The notes: generated from the sequence alone by a model not told the origin. DNA of 53,480 nt from Planktosalinus lacus (GCF_014640155.1 NZ_BMGK01000012.1:1-53480); one strand, 5' to 3'; shown: positions 42,332 through 51,555, numbered from the stretch's first letter. Made by a program: numbers and translations.

Positions 42332-44709
42332 CCCCTAAACACTTCCAGCATGCGCTTCCAAAAGCCTTGTTTTTCAGCCCCATAGGTGTAGCCGTATTTG
42401 TTACCATACCCAAAGTTGGCCATTTTTACATTGTTTAAAACAAAAGCAACATTCTTCAGCTTTCCGTTTTCCAGGTTTTCTTTTGGGAAGTCCAGTAGTT
42501 TGCGCTCGGTATAATCTGCTCTTACGACATATAATGTGGTATCAGCATATTTACTGATCAACAGGGTATCTGTCACCAGTAAACAGGGTGCTGTATCAAC
42601 AATAACGTAGTCATATTCGTGTTTTAAACTATCAAAAAACTCATCGGTATGTTGACTCATCCACAACTCAGCCGGATTGGGAGGAATGGGTCCTGATGAA
42701 ATAACCTCCAGCATGGATGAAAGGGGTGTGTTACGGGCATAATGTTCAAGGTTGGGTGATTCACCTATCAAATAATTAGTCACGCCCTTTGCTCCATCAT
42801 CACTTGGAAAGTATCTGTGTATTTGGGGGTTCCTGATATCAGCTCCCACCAGCACAACTTTTTTACCTGTATAGGAAAGTGTGAGTGCCAGATTCACTGC
42901 TGTAAATGTTTTACCCTCACCTTTGACCGTAGAAGTCACAAAAATGGTTTTTCCGGATTCAGAGTGGTGTTTATTGACCAATAAATACTGCAGGTTGGTT
43001 CTTAATATTCGAAAGGATTCTGCCAATACATTGGTATCGTTTCGTTTTATAAAATCGACTTCCTTTGCTACAATTTTTGGAATTTCACCCACAAAAGGGA
43101 TGGAACCAATAGAGCGTTCAATGTCTTTTCGGGTGCTCACCTTGTCATACAACAATTGGTGTAAGTAAAAAATCAAAAAAGGAATCAACAATCCCAATAA
43201 AAGGGCTGCCAAATAGATAATATTGCGCTTGGGTGAAACCGGGTTAGAAGAACTATAGGCCGCATCCACAACTTTTGCTTTGGGTGCCGTGACTGCAAGT
43301 GATATTGAGGTTTCCTCCCGTTTTTGCAATAAAAATAAATAGAGGGCCTCTTTAATGGTTTGTTGACGTTCAATGCCTCTAAATTGTTTTTCCTTACCGG
43401 GTACTTCTGCTATTTTTGAACCAAAAATAGACTCCTGACGACGCAAGTCACGCAAATTGGTTTCAATAGCATTTTTTACATTATCGAGTCCGCTCATAAT
43501 ACTGCCACGCAACTCATTGATTTGATTGGTCAGGTTGATAACCACCGGATTTTGCTCTGTAGAACTTCGTAACATCCTGGTGCGTTCCAGTACAAGTTGG
43601 TTGTAGTTACTAATAAGTTCTTCCATACCTCCTTCAGCTATTCCCAGATTGGCAGGCAGCAATCCAATTTCTGAACGGTTGTCCAGATAGCGCATCAGGT
43701 CGTTGATGAGTTCCAGCTGGGTTTCAAATGTAATTTGCTGTTTGTTGAATTCGCTGGCGCTTGAAAGAAACAGTTCTGCTTCAGCTTCCAGGCTTGTAAT
43801 GCGATTGTCTTGTTTAAACGTAACCTTATCGGTCTCTACAGAATCGAGTTCAGCAGTGATGATTTGTAATCGCTCATCAATGAAATTAGCCGTGTTATTG
43901 GCCACCAGATTGCGATCATTGATGGCGTCCTCGTTGTATTGAATGACCAATTCGTTGAGTATATCCTGTGCCTTTTCCCGCACCGGGTCGTTCAGGCTCA
44001 ATTCAATCACACTGGCATTTTTAGCAATGGGATTCACCTGAACCCTGGACTGATAAAGTCCCACTATTTGCTCAACGCTTGAAAACTGAACCAATAAAGA
44101 GCGATTATTCTCTAATGCTTCCAGTCGTTCCATTTCGGGAACGAGTGTGATGGACGCAAAGTCAAGGTCAATGCGGTCGCCAAAATTAGCGTCAAGGCTT
44201 TGATCGGTTTCCGGATTTGTAATGCTGACAGTTGTTGGGGAAAGAATCGTAAATTGTAAGGGTGTTTCGGGTAAAGGAACCTCCTCATTGTAGTTCAGTA
44301 CTTTTACAGTAAAGGGGGTGTTTTTATAAACCTCGGTAATCTTTATATTTCCCTCAGTATAATATCTTATATTCAAATTCAGCTTCTCCACCACCCTTCT
44401 AAACAGACGCTTGGAACGCAGGATTTCAATTTCATTTTCAATACTGTTGGTATTCATCCCACTGATAAGGCCAATGTCTTCAAAAGCCGCCAACTCTGAT
44501 GCTGCTCCCCGGCCTTTACTGTCTTTAATAATAATGGATGTAGTGGTTTTATACTGCGCGGTGCTGTAGCGTAAATACAAAAAGGCAACCGTCATACAAA
44601 TCAATACACCCATAATAAACCAGGGCCATTTGCGCATGTAAAATTCCAGTTGCTCCCTTAAATCGGGCTCAGCGTGTTCGTTCACAGGTGTATTTGGGGT
44701 CGTTTCCAT
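42328..44709 (-). CDS. Polysaccharide co-polymerase / tyrosine autokinase (Wzc family)
   Basis: A 793-residue inner-membrane protein. Two transmembrane helices (near 32-52 and 495-515) flank a large periplasmic region with coiled-coil parts (SVETDKVTFKQDN near 285; LERTRMLRSS near 375). The C-terminal BY-kinase has Walker A TSTVKGEGKT near 592, VVLVGADIRNP near 620 (Gly where many kinases have Asp) and VIVDTAPCLLVTD near 700. A Tyr cluster (NFGYGNKYGYTYGAEKQ) near 770 is the likely autophosphorylation tail. It controls chain length and export of capsule or exopolysaccharide. It starts 4 bases after wza. Confidence 0.93.
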   Translation of the reverse strand: METTPNTPVNEHAEPDLREQLEFYMRKWPWFIMGVLICMTVAFLYLRYSTAQYKTTTSIIIKDSKGRGAASELAAFEDIGLISGMNTNSIENEIEILRSKRLFRRVVEKLNLNIRYYTEGNIKITEVYKNTPFTVKVLNYNEEVPLPETPLQFTILSPTTVSITNPETDQSLDANFGDRIDLDFASITLVPEMERLEALENNRSLLVQFSSVEQIVGLYQSRVQVNPIAKNASVIELSLNDPVREKAQDILNELVIQYNEDAINDRNLVANNTANFIDERLQIITAELDSVETDKVTFKQDNRITSLEAEAELFLSSASEFNKQQITFETQLELINDLMRYLDNRSEIGLLPANLGIAEGGMEELISNYNQLVLERTRMLRSSTEQNPVVINLTNQINELRGSIMSGLDNVKNAIETNLRDLRRQESIFGSKIAEVPGKEKQFRGIERQQTIKEALYLFLLQKREETSISLAVTAPKAKVVDAAYSSSNPVSPKRNIIYLAALLLGLLIPFLIFYLHQLLYDKVSTRKDIERSIGSIPFVGEIPKIVAKEVDFIKRNDTNVLAESFRILRTNLQYLLVNKHHSESGKTIFVTSTVKGEGKTFTAVNLALTLSYTGKKVVLVGADIRNPQIHRYFPSDDGAKGVTNYLIGESPNLEHYARNTPLSSMLEVISSGPIPPNPAELWMSQHTDEFFDSLKHEYDYVIVDTAPCLLVTDTLLISKYADTTLYVVRADYTERKLLDFPKENLENGKLKNVAFVLNNVKMANFGYGNKYGYTYGAEKQGFWKRMLEVFRG

Positions 44710-44713
44710 AAAA

Positions 44714-45502
44714 TTAACGTGTAATTAATACCGCAATTGAAATAAGTACCGAGGCTATAGAAATATAGACCGTGGCGTTACGGTTATAGGCAGCAGCACC
44801 CACCTGGGCACTGTTGGGCTGTACATAAATAACATCATTCTGCTTCAAATAGTAAAAAGGTGACTGGATAAAATCACTTTGAGTGATGTCAATTTTGTGA
44901 TAAATCCGTTGCCCGTTGTCTTCCCTGAGTAAGAGGATATTGTTGCGCTTTCCATAGATATTCAGGTCGCCGGCCATGCCCAGTGCTTCCAGTAAGGTAA
45001 TGCGCTCATTTGAAATTGTAAAAGTTCCCGGGCGGTTTACCTCTCCTAAAACAGTAATTTTATAATTGATGATTTCTATATTGATAATGGGATCTTTGAG
45101 GTAAGCTCCTATTTCCTTTTTTAAGAAAGTAACCAATTCCTGACGGGTTTTTCCGGCAACTTCCAGCGTTCCCAACACAGGAAACTCGATGGTACCGTCA
45201 TTGTTGACTATATACCCCTGTATTTCACGATTGTTGGTTCTGCCAAGTTCTGAAATATTTCGCGCAGGCTGCATCAAATTAAAAGGCATTGCTGCTTCCA
45301 TATCAAAAGAAGCAACATTGATTTTTAAAATATCGTTGGCACGTATGGTAGGCGGATTGTAATTGTCAGTTGTCATTGCTTCCATCGATTCGATGTCTTG
45401 CATGTACAAAATGTCCTTTTTGGAGGAACATGCACCCAAGAAAAGTATCACCAAACCGCTAATCCCTACTCTGGTAAGTATCAAACGTAATCTTTTAGTC
45501 AT
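44714..45502 (-). CDS. Polysaccharide export lipoprotein (Wza family)
   Basis: A 262-residue lipoprotein (lipobox LFLGAC, Cys near 25), placed at the outer membrane as the export channel for capsule or exopolysaccharide. The poly-export domain contains NPPTIRANDILKINV near 48 and the IQGYIVNNDGTIEFPVLGTL stretch near 95. A soluble SLBB-like domain follows, and a C-terminal hydrophobic segment (VYISIASVLISIAVLI) ends the protein, as in related Bacteroidota Wza proteins. A -10-type TATTTTTG lies on the minus strand 14 bases upstream of the ATG. It is first of the wza-wzc-DUF3575 operon. Confidence 0.92.
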   Translation of the reverse strand: MTKRLRLILTRVGISGLVILFLGACSSKKDILYMQDIESMEAMTTDNYNPPTIRANDILKINVASFDMEAAMPFNLMQPARNISELGRTNNREIQGYIVNNDGTIEFPVLGTLEVAGKTRQELVTFLKKEIGAYLKDPIINIEIINYKITVLGEVNRPGTFTISNERITLLEALGMAGDLNIYGKRNNILLLREDNGQRIYHKIDITQSDFIQSPFYYLKQNDVIYVQPNSAQVGAAAYNRNATVYISIASVLISIAVLITR

Positions 45503-45516
45503 CCCTGATGTTTTGG

Positions 45517-45524
45517 CAAAAATA
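45517..45524 (-). promoter_or_regulatory. Promoter -10-type element of the wza-wzc operon
   Basis: TATTTTTG on the minus strand (45524-45517) matches the Bacteroidota pattern and would give a leader of about 10 bases before the wza ATG. No clear TTG element was found upstream. Confidence 0.45.
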
Positions 45525-45742
45525 GCGGTTAATCTTTAAAATAACTATTTTTTTCGTTGTAATGAGTTGTATGGTTTTAGGAGAATCTATTATCCTTTAA
45601 GTACTTCAACGACCTTTTGAAAGTAAATATTGTAAAAACACAGAAGCACTTTTCCATGATTTATTAAAAAAAGTTTAATTTCATGAGTCACTTATACAAA
45701 GTATCTTCACATTTAGTACCTTGGTGCTCTTAAATCATTTTT

Positions 45743-46897
45743 ATGAAACCAACTGAAAAACCCGGCATCAATACCTTGTGTACGCACGCGGGCGAATTAA
45801 AAGACACCCGCTTTCACGGGGCTGTTTCTCCTCTATATATGTCCACTTCCTATGCGTTTGACAATGTAGAAGAGAAGCGCTATCCCCGTTATTTCAATAC
45901 GCCCAATCAGCAGGCGCTGTCACAAAAAATTGCCGCACTCGAACATACCGAAGCCGGTTTGCTTTTTGGAAGCGGAATGGCCGCAGTAAGTACCGCCTTG
46001 TTAGCCTTTTTACAAAAAGGAGACCATGTGTTGTTGCAAAAAACACTTTATGGAGGTACCTTCAATCTGGTGACTGAAGAGTTTGAAAAATTTGGAATTG
46101 ACTACTCATTTACTGACGACCTCTCTGAAAAAGGCTTCGCCGAAAAAATACAAGCCAACACCAAAGTGGTTTACATTGAAACGCCTTCCAATCCTTTATT
46201 GACAATTACTGACATCGCGATGGTAGCGTCCGTATGCAAAAAACACCGGCTCATTTCGATGATCGACAATACCTTTGCTTCTCCGGTCAATCAAAATCCC
46301 ATCGACTTTGGAATTGACATCGTGATCCACAGTGCGACGAAATATATGGGAGGACACAGTGATATACTGGCAGGTGCAATCGCCGCCTCTGAAGCACACA
46401 TCGAGCAGATTTTCCAGAAAGGGAAAAACCTGGGAGGTAATTTAAGTGAGTATACCGTGTGGCTGTTAGAACGGAGTATCAAAACAATGGGAATTCGGGT
46501 AAAAGCCCAGAATCGAACAGCCAAAAAACTGGCAAAATACCTCAGTAAGCACACACACATTGAAAAAGTGTATTATCCCGGTTTAAAGTCACATCCCGAT
46601 TATGACATTGCCAAAAGTCAAATGAAAGGGTTTGGCGGAATGCTTTCCTTCGAACTCTCCAAAAACATGGACGCCCGTCAATTCCTGAACAACCTGAAAC
46701 TCATTAAACCTTCCATGAGCCTTGCCGGTGTGGAATCAACCATCCTGCTCCCTGCTGAAACCTCTCACGCTCTTTTGAGTCAAGAGGAACGATCAGCTCA
46801 GGGAATCTCAGAGAATTTATTGCGTTTTTCTGTTGGAATTGAAGAGAAAAAAGATTTAATTGCAGATATAGAGCAGGCTTTGGAGGCTTGTAAATAA
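45743..46897 (+). CDS. Trans-sulfuration PLP enzyme (cystathionine gamma-lyase/synthase type)
   Basis: A 384-residue PLP enzyme. It starts INTLCTHAGELKD and has YPRYFNTPNQQALSQKIAALE near 52, FGSGMAAVSTALLAFL near 74, YGGTFNL near 104, VYIETPSNPLLTI near 146, MIDNTFASPV near 175 and the PLP lysine Lys200 in HSATKYMGGHSD. This is a closer match to the cystathionine gamma-lyase / gamma-synthase / homocysteine-forming group than the 17.9 kb enzyme. The exact reaction cannot be assigned. It is followed 17 bases later by bshB1, so it may feed cysteine to bacillithiol synthesis. Confidence 0.82.
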   Translation: MKPTEKPGINTLCTHAGELKDTRFHGAVSPLYMSTSYAFDNVEEKRYPRYFNTPNQQALSQKIAALEHTEAGLLFGSGMAAVSTALLAFLQKGDHVLLQKTLYGGTFNLVTEEFEKFGIDYSFTDDLSEKGFAEKIQANTKVVYIETPSNPLLTITDIAMVASVCKKHRLISMIDNTFASPVNQNPIDFGIDIVIHSATKYMGGHSDILAGAIAASEAHIEQIFQKGKNLGGNLSEYTVWLLERSIKTMGIRVKAQNRTAKKLAKYLSKHTHIEKVYYPGLKSHPDYDIAKSQMKGFGGMLSFELSKNMDARQFLNNLKLIKPSMSLAGVESTILLPAETSHALLSQEERSAQGISENLLRFSVGIEEKKDLIADIEQALEACK

Positions 46898-46914
46898 AAT
46901 TAAAATTCAAAAAC

Positions 46915-47631
46915 GTGAAATTAGATATACTCGCCATAGGTGCCCATCCCGATGATGTGGAATTGGGTTGTGGTGCTACACTGGCTAAAGAAATTGCAAA
47001 CGGAAAAAAAGTGGGCATTTTAGACCTCACCCGGGGCGAACTCGGTACACGCGGAACCGCTGAAATCAGAGACCTTGAAGCTGCCAATGCTGCTCAAATT
47101 CTGGGAGTGACCTTCCGGAAAAACCTCGAATTTGCCGATGGTTTTTTTATTAACAATACCGCATCACAACTGGAAGTCATTAAAATCATCCGCAAATACA
47201 AACCCGAAACGGTGCTTTGCAATGCGGTCGATGACCGGCATATAGACCACGCCAAAGGCAGTAAACTGGTGAGTGATGCCTGTTTTTTAAGCGGCTTAAA
47301 AAAAATAGAAACGATTTTTGAAGGCAACAAACAGGAAGCCTGGAGGCCTCAAAGCGTATACCACTATATTCAATGGAAAAACCTCACACCCGATTTTGTA
47401 GTGGATGTATCAGGATTTATCGATAAAAAAATGGAAGCCGTAATGGCCTATGAAAGTCAGTTTTACAATCCCGATAAAAACGAACCTGATACCCCCATCA
47501 GCAGTCCCAATTTTAAAGACAGTATAGTTTACAGAGCCCGTGATTTAGGACGTCTAATCGGGGTTGAACACGCAGAGGGCTTCAATGCTGACAGGCTGTT
47601 GGGCGTCAATTCCATTTTTGATTTAAAATAA
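46915..47631 (+). CDS. bshB1: Bacillithiol biosynthesis deacetylase BshB1
   Basis: A 238-residue zinc-dependent deacetylase of the PIG-L/LmbE family that converts GlcNAc-malate to GlcN-malate in bacillithiol synthesis. It has the zinc motif AHPDDVELGCGAT near residue 9, the DLTRGELGTRGT stretch near 37, DDRHIDHAKGSKL near 108 and the C-terminal SQFYNPDKNEPDTPIS near 182. These are the BshB1 signature, distinct from generic PIG-L. The start is GTG at 46915. It shares a transcript with the trans-sulfuration enzyme gene, which fits since bacillithiol carries cysteine. Confidence 0.93.
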   Translation: MKLDILAIGAHPDDVELGCGATLAKEIANGKKVGILDLTRGELGTRGTAEIRDLEAANAAQILGVTFRKNLEFADGFFINNTASQLEVIKIIRKYKPETVLCNAVDDRHIDHAKGSKLVSDACFLSGLKKIETIFEGNKQEAWRPQSVYHYIQWKNLTPDFVVDVSGFIDKKMEAVMAYESQFYNPDKNEPDTPISSPNFKDSIVYRARDLGRLIGVEHAEGFNADRLLGVNSIFDLK

Positions 47632-47644
47632 TCGCATATTTGTT

Positions 47645-47675
47645 TTGAAATTGATAGCTTTTTCAATTAAATTTG
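47645..47675 (+). promoter_or_regulatory. tRNA-His promoter
   Basis: TTG (47645-47647) is followed after 20 bases by TAAATTTG (47668-47675), then GCACTCGCTTTTGAG. The start region matches the initial transcribed region of the two rRNA promoters at the left edge (GCACCCGCTTTGAG). Transcription would begin near 47682, about 40 bases before the tRNA. Confidence 0.65.
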
Positions 47676-47724
47676 CACTCGCTTTTGAGCAAACTAAGGT
47701 TTGTTGAAGCAGCAATAACAAATG

Positions 47725-47798
47725 GTGGTTGTAGCTCAGTTGGTTAGAGCGCTAGATTGTGGTTCTAGAGGTCGCCGGTTCGAGACCGGTCTTCCACC
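47725..47798 (+). tRNA. tRNA-His (anticodon GTG)
   Basis: A 74-base tRNA. D arm GCTC/GAGC, anticodon stem CTAGA/TCTAG (perfect) with loop TTGTGGT and anticodon GTG, T arm GCCGG/CCGGT with TTCGAGA. A G just before position 1 (47724) fits the extra 5' G of tRNA-His, pairing with the discriminator C (47798). The encoded CCA is incomplete (CA follows). The acceptor stem has two apparent T/T mismatches at positions 5 and 6 (against 68 and 67). A terminator follows. Confidence 0.9.
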
Positions 47799-47806
47799 CA
47801 AAATAT

Positions 47807-47835
47807 AAGTCTCTGTGAAAGCAGGGACTTTTTTT
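47807..47835 (+). terminator. Terminator after tRNA-His
   Basis: AGTCTCTG (47808-47815) pairs with CAGGGACT (47822-47829) with one G-T pair around a six-base loop, and T runs to 47835. It lies 10 bases past the tRNA. Confidence 0.8.
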
Positions 47836-47973
47836 GTGGCATCCATAGTAACTAAGTGAAAGAGGTCGAGTAGTTTATGCTGAATAAGCTTAAACATCAG
47901 GTAAACAACCTCTCAATAAATCACTGTTAACTGCAGGGGAATTTTGTATATTTAAACTTTCAATCCCCACCGC

Positions 47974-50394
47974 ATGAAAAAATCAATTCAGATAATGGTA
48001 TGCTTGATGGCATTACAGGGTTCCTATTCCCTTGTAATTGCTCAGGAAGTTAGTCTGTATGAACAGTTTAACGGTCGGTATGATTTTACAGCATTAGGGA
48101 ACACCCTGAATGTGGAAGAAAACGGAGCTGATGCTCCCTGTACTATATTGACTTCTTCCAGTGCAACACTCAATTTAGAACCGGAACAAAACATCGTTGC
48201 AGCTTATTTGTACTGGGCAGGTTCCGGTGAGGGTGATTTTGAAGTCAGTCTCAATGGCGAACCCATTATTGCAGAACGCACGTTCAGTAATGAACTGGAT
48301 CCACAACGCCAGTTTTTTGCCGCTTTTGCCAATGTCACCCAACAACTTCAAAACTCCGGAAACGGGATGTATACACTCTCTGAACTCGATCTAACCAATG
48401 TCATAGAACCCTACTGCCCTTCCGGCACCAACTTTGGAGGCTGGTCTGTAATCATTGTGTATGAAGATCCCGGTCTGAACCTCAATCAACTCAATGTATA
48501 TGACGGACTGGAAAGTGTGTCCGCCAATAACACTCAAATCAACATTATTCTGGAAAACCTCAATGTGATTGATAACGAAGGTGCTAAAATTGGCTTTTTG
48601 GCCTGGGAAGGCGATGAAAGCATTGCTGTCAACGAAACCCTGCAAATCAATGGCAATACCATTAGTAATCCGCCATTGAACCCGGGTAATAATGCGTTTA
48701 ACGGAACCAACAGTTATACAAACAGCAATCAATTGTGGAACATGGATATGGATGTGTATGATATTCAAAACAACATTCAGGTGGGTGATACACAGGCAAC
48801 CATTTCATTGAGCTCAGGCCAGGATTTTGTGATGATCAACAACATAGTAACCTTGTTAAACAGTCAGCTGCCCGATGCGACCATCCACTTGGACGCCCTG
48901 ACTGCCGGAGAAGAATGCGGCAACCGAGACGTTGAACTGGACTACACGGTCAAAAATATAAACAGCACTGATGTGTTACCCGCCAACACGCCCATCGCCT
49001 TTTATGCAAATACAACATTGGTGGGCACCTCAGCAACTCAGTCAGAGATTCCCATTGAAGGGGCTGAAAGTGGTGAAATCACACTGAGCATCCCTCCGGC
49101 AATTCCGCAGGAATTTACCCTAAGCCTTGCGGTAGATGATACCGGAAACGGAAACGGGATTGTAAATGAAATCGATGAAACCAACAATACTGACAGCACC
49201 CAGGTAGTGTTATTGGTATATCCGGAAATTTCAGGTCTGACCAATCAGGAAAAATGTGATGCGGTGGGTCCTGAAGTCTTTGATCTCACGCTTTCCACAC
49301 AGCAAATCAACCCAGACTACCTGCTCACATTTCACCAAAGTGAAGCAGATGCTGAAAACAATGTAAATGCGATTGCAAATCCTGAAACCTATGAAATTTC
49401 AGGAACTGAAGAAACAGTTTATATCCGGGTAGACAACGGAGCTTGTTTTGTGATCGGTTCGTTCATCATTGAGGTCATCTCCTGCCCATTACCTGACGCA
49501 ACCATTACAATTACCAATGATGTAAATGCTTGCCGCCAGCGATTGCTTCAAATTGAATACATCGTGGCCAATACACAGGGCACAGCCCCTTTACCGGCAG
49601 AGACACCCATCGCATTGTATCTTGACAATCAGTTGTACCATACCACAGCAACCCCCATCAGCATTCCCATTGGTGGACAAATTCATATGACCACAGAAAT
49701 TGAACTGACGGCTACCCTGCCTGACAGTTTTACGCTACTCCTGGTCGTCGATGATACCGGAAACGGCACCGGGGTCGTTGAGGAACTGGATGAAACCAAC
49801 AATACGTTTACGACTATTGTTCAATTTCAAAGTATTGAAGACCTTCCTGTTTTGCCTGATCTGGAAATCTGTAATGAAGGTTTTGGATTTGCAGTATTTG
49901 ACCTCACTGAAATTATTGAGTCTATCGCCCCGTCCAATGAGGATGAACTAAGTTTTTACACCACTTATGAAGAGGCCCTCAACCAACAAAACGCACTGCT
50001 GTTTCCAGACCGGTATCAAAGTACTTCCAATCCGCAAACACTTTATGTGAGACTGGACAACGCCACCTGTTTTACCATTGGTGAGTTTCAAATTTCAACT
50101 ACTGATTGTCCTCCCTTCATTCCCGAAGGATTTTCACCCAACAACGATGGGATCAATGATGTCTTTGAAATTTCAGGCTTGTTGGATATTTATCCCTTGC
50201 ACGAGCTGTTAATATACACCCGAAAAGGCAACTTGATTTTTAAAGGAACTAACCAAACCGGGTTTTGGAATGGCAATGCCAACCACGGTTTATTGTATGA
50301 AGGGCCTGTTCCTTCAGGGGTGTATTATTATGTTTTAAACCTAAATCATCCTGACTATAAAGTCTTTACAGGATGGGTGTATCTTAACAAGTAA
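47974..50394 (+). CDS. T9SS type B (gliding-associated C-terminal domain) protein with CARDB repeats
   Basis: An 806-residue secreted protein. A signal peptide (about 1-23, ending VIAQ) is followed by an N-terminal beta-rich part (about 25-300). Two CARDB-like repeats follow. The first (about 300-415) ends in VDDTGNGNGIVNEIDETNN. The second (about 510-620) has VDDTGNGTGVVEELDETNN. Each is followed by a beta-rich segment (near 415-505 and 625-710). The C-terminus (about 716-806) starts PEGFSPNNDGINDVFEISGL and ends GWVYLNK, the CHU_C/gliding-motility type sorting domain. It is exported by the type IX system to the surface. Ligand unknown. Confidence 0.88.
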   Translation: MKKSIQIMVCLMALQGSYSLVIAQEVSLYEQFNGRYDFTALGNTLNVEENGADAPCTILTSSSATLNLEPEQNIVAAYLYWAGSGEGDFEVSLNGEPIIAERTFSNELDPQRQFFAAFANVTQQLQNSGNGMYTLSELDLTNVIEPYCPSGTNFGGWSVIIVYEDPGLNLNQLNVYDGLESVSANNTQINIILENLNVIDNEGAKIGFLAWEGDESIAVNETLQINGNTISNPPLNPGNNAFNGTNSYTNSNQLWNMDMDVYDIQNNIQVGDTQATISLSSGQDFVMINNIVTLLNSQLPDATIHLDALTAGEECGNRDVELDYTVKNINSTDVLPANTPIAFYANTTLVGTSATQSEIPIEGAESGEITLSIPPAIPQEFTLSLAVDDTGNGNGIVNEIDETNNTDSTQVVLLVYPEISGLTNQEKCDAVGPEVFDLTLSTQQINPDYLLTFHQSEADAENNVNAIANPETYEISGTEETVYIRVDNGACFVIGSFIIEVISCPLPDATITITNDVNACRQRLLQIEYIVANTQGTAPLPAETPIALYLDNQLYHTTATPISIPIGGQIHMTTEIELTATLPDSFTLLLVVDDTGNGTGVVEELDETNNTFTTIVQFQSIEDLPVLPDLEICNEGFGFAVFDLTEIIESIAPSNEDELSFYTTYEEALNQQNALLFPDRYQSTSNPQTLYVRLDNATCFTIGEFQISTTDCPPFIPEGFSPNNDGINDVFEISGLLDIYPLHELLIYTRKGNLIFKGTNQTGFWNGNANHGLLYEGPVPSGVYYYVLNLNHPDYKVFTGWVYLNK

Positions 50395-50486
50395 TTTCGT
50401 TTCAAATGGATTCGTTTTCCTGAATATTATTACTTAAATTTCAGTCTTTAACCCAAGCTGAATACAAAACAATTTAAAAGTTGAAA

Positions 50487-51494
50487 ATGAATCCTTTAAT
50501 TATTTACTCCCCTAAAAAAATTCAAAAGTTTATTAATAAAAGACCCGGTGAAACAAAATTTGGTGAATCCATTCAAACAATACATGAACTCAATGACCTG
50601 AAAACCACTCCGGCCAAGTATGTCCTGCTCGGTATACCCGAAGATATTGGCATCCTGGCAAACCACGGTGTCAAGGGAGCCAAAAATGCATGGCAGGCTT
50701 GCTTAAAAGCATTGCTTAATTTACAAGCCAATGAATTTACAACACCTGAAAACCTGGTGCTTTTAGGTGAAATTGATTGTGACATTGAACTCAAAGCAGC
50801 CGCTACCCTTGACAAAGAAGACGAACATTATTTTGAAGAACTCGGTCATATCGTTTCGCAAATTGACACCAAAGTCACCACTGTAGTTGAACATATTGTC
50901 AATGCCGGAAAGATTCCGGTAATCATAGGTGGAGGGCATAACAACAGTTATGGTGCTATTAAAGGAACTTCGTTTGCGCTAAAAAAACCTATAAGTGTCA
51001 TTAACTTTGATGCCCATGCCGATTTCAGACCCATGGAACACAGACACAGTGGCAACGGCTTTTCCTTTGCGTATGAAGAAGGCTACCTGCATCATTATTT
51101 TGTATTCGGATTGCATACAAGCTATAACAGTCAGGCTATTTTTGACAGACTGCACTCCAGTAAAGTGAATGTTTCATACAACTTATTTGAAAGCATCGCC
51201 ATTCAACGCACCAAATCATTCGGACAAGCCCTGAAAGAAGCTGAATCTTTTACGGTAGCCGCAGAGAAGTTCGGACTGGAAATCGATTTAGACAGCATAC
51301 AGGACATCCCAAGCAGTGCCAAAACGCCCAGTGGATTTTCTGTGAATGACACGCGCCGGTTTCTCAGTTATTTTGCAAAAAACAACAATGTGGCCTATCT
51401 CCACCTCTGTGAAGCAGCCCCAAAACCCGGAACCGATGAAGAAAAACAAGTGGGTAAACTACTGGCCTACCTCATCATGGATTTTATAAGTTAG
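50487..51494 (+). CDS. hutG: Formimidoylglutamase / arginase family ureohydrolase
   Basis: A 335-residue manganese ureohydrolase. Metal sites are seen in IGGGHNNSYGA near 154, NFDAHADFRPMEH near 173 and EIDLDSIQDIPSS near 266. These match the arginase/agmatinase/formimidoylglutamase fold, which hydrolyses a guanidino or formimino group. In Bacteroidota the copy with this N-terminal extension is usually assigned to formimidoylglutamase of histidine breakdown, so hutG is a likely but unproven name. No other hut genes are in the window. I start at ATG 50487; a TTG at 50481 is in frame. Confidence 0.8.
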   Translation: MNPLIIYSPKKIQKFINKRPGETKFGESIQTIHELNDLKTTPAKYVLLGIPEDIGILANHGVKGAKNAWQACLKALLNLQANEFTTPENLVLLGEIDCDIELKAAATLDKEDEHYFEELGHIVSQIDTKVTTVVEHIVNAGKIPVIIGGGHNNSYGAIKGTSFALKKPISVINFDAHADFRPMEHRHSGNGFSFAYEEGYLHHYFVFGLHTSYNSQAIFDRLHSSKVNVSYNLFESIAIQRTKSFGQALKEAESFTVAAEKFGLEIDLDSIQDIPSSAKTPSGFSVNDTRRFLSYFAKNNNVAYLHLCEAAPKPGTDEEKQVGKLLAYLIMDFIS

Positions 51495-51555
51495 TTAACA
51501 GTCCTTCTTTTTAAGTTGTTGTACTTTAACACGTCAATCCAAAACACTTAAAAAA

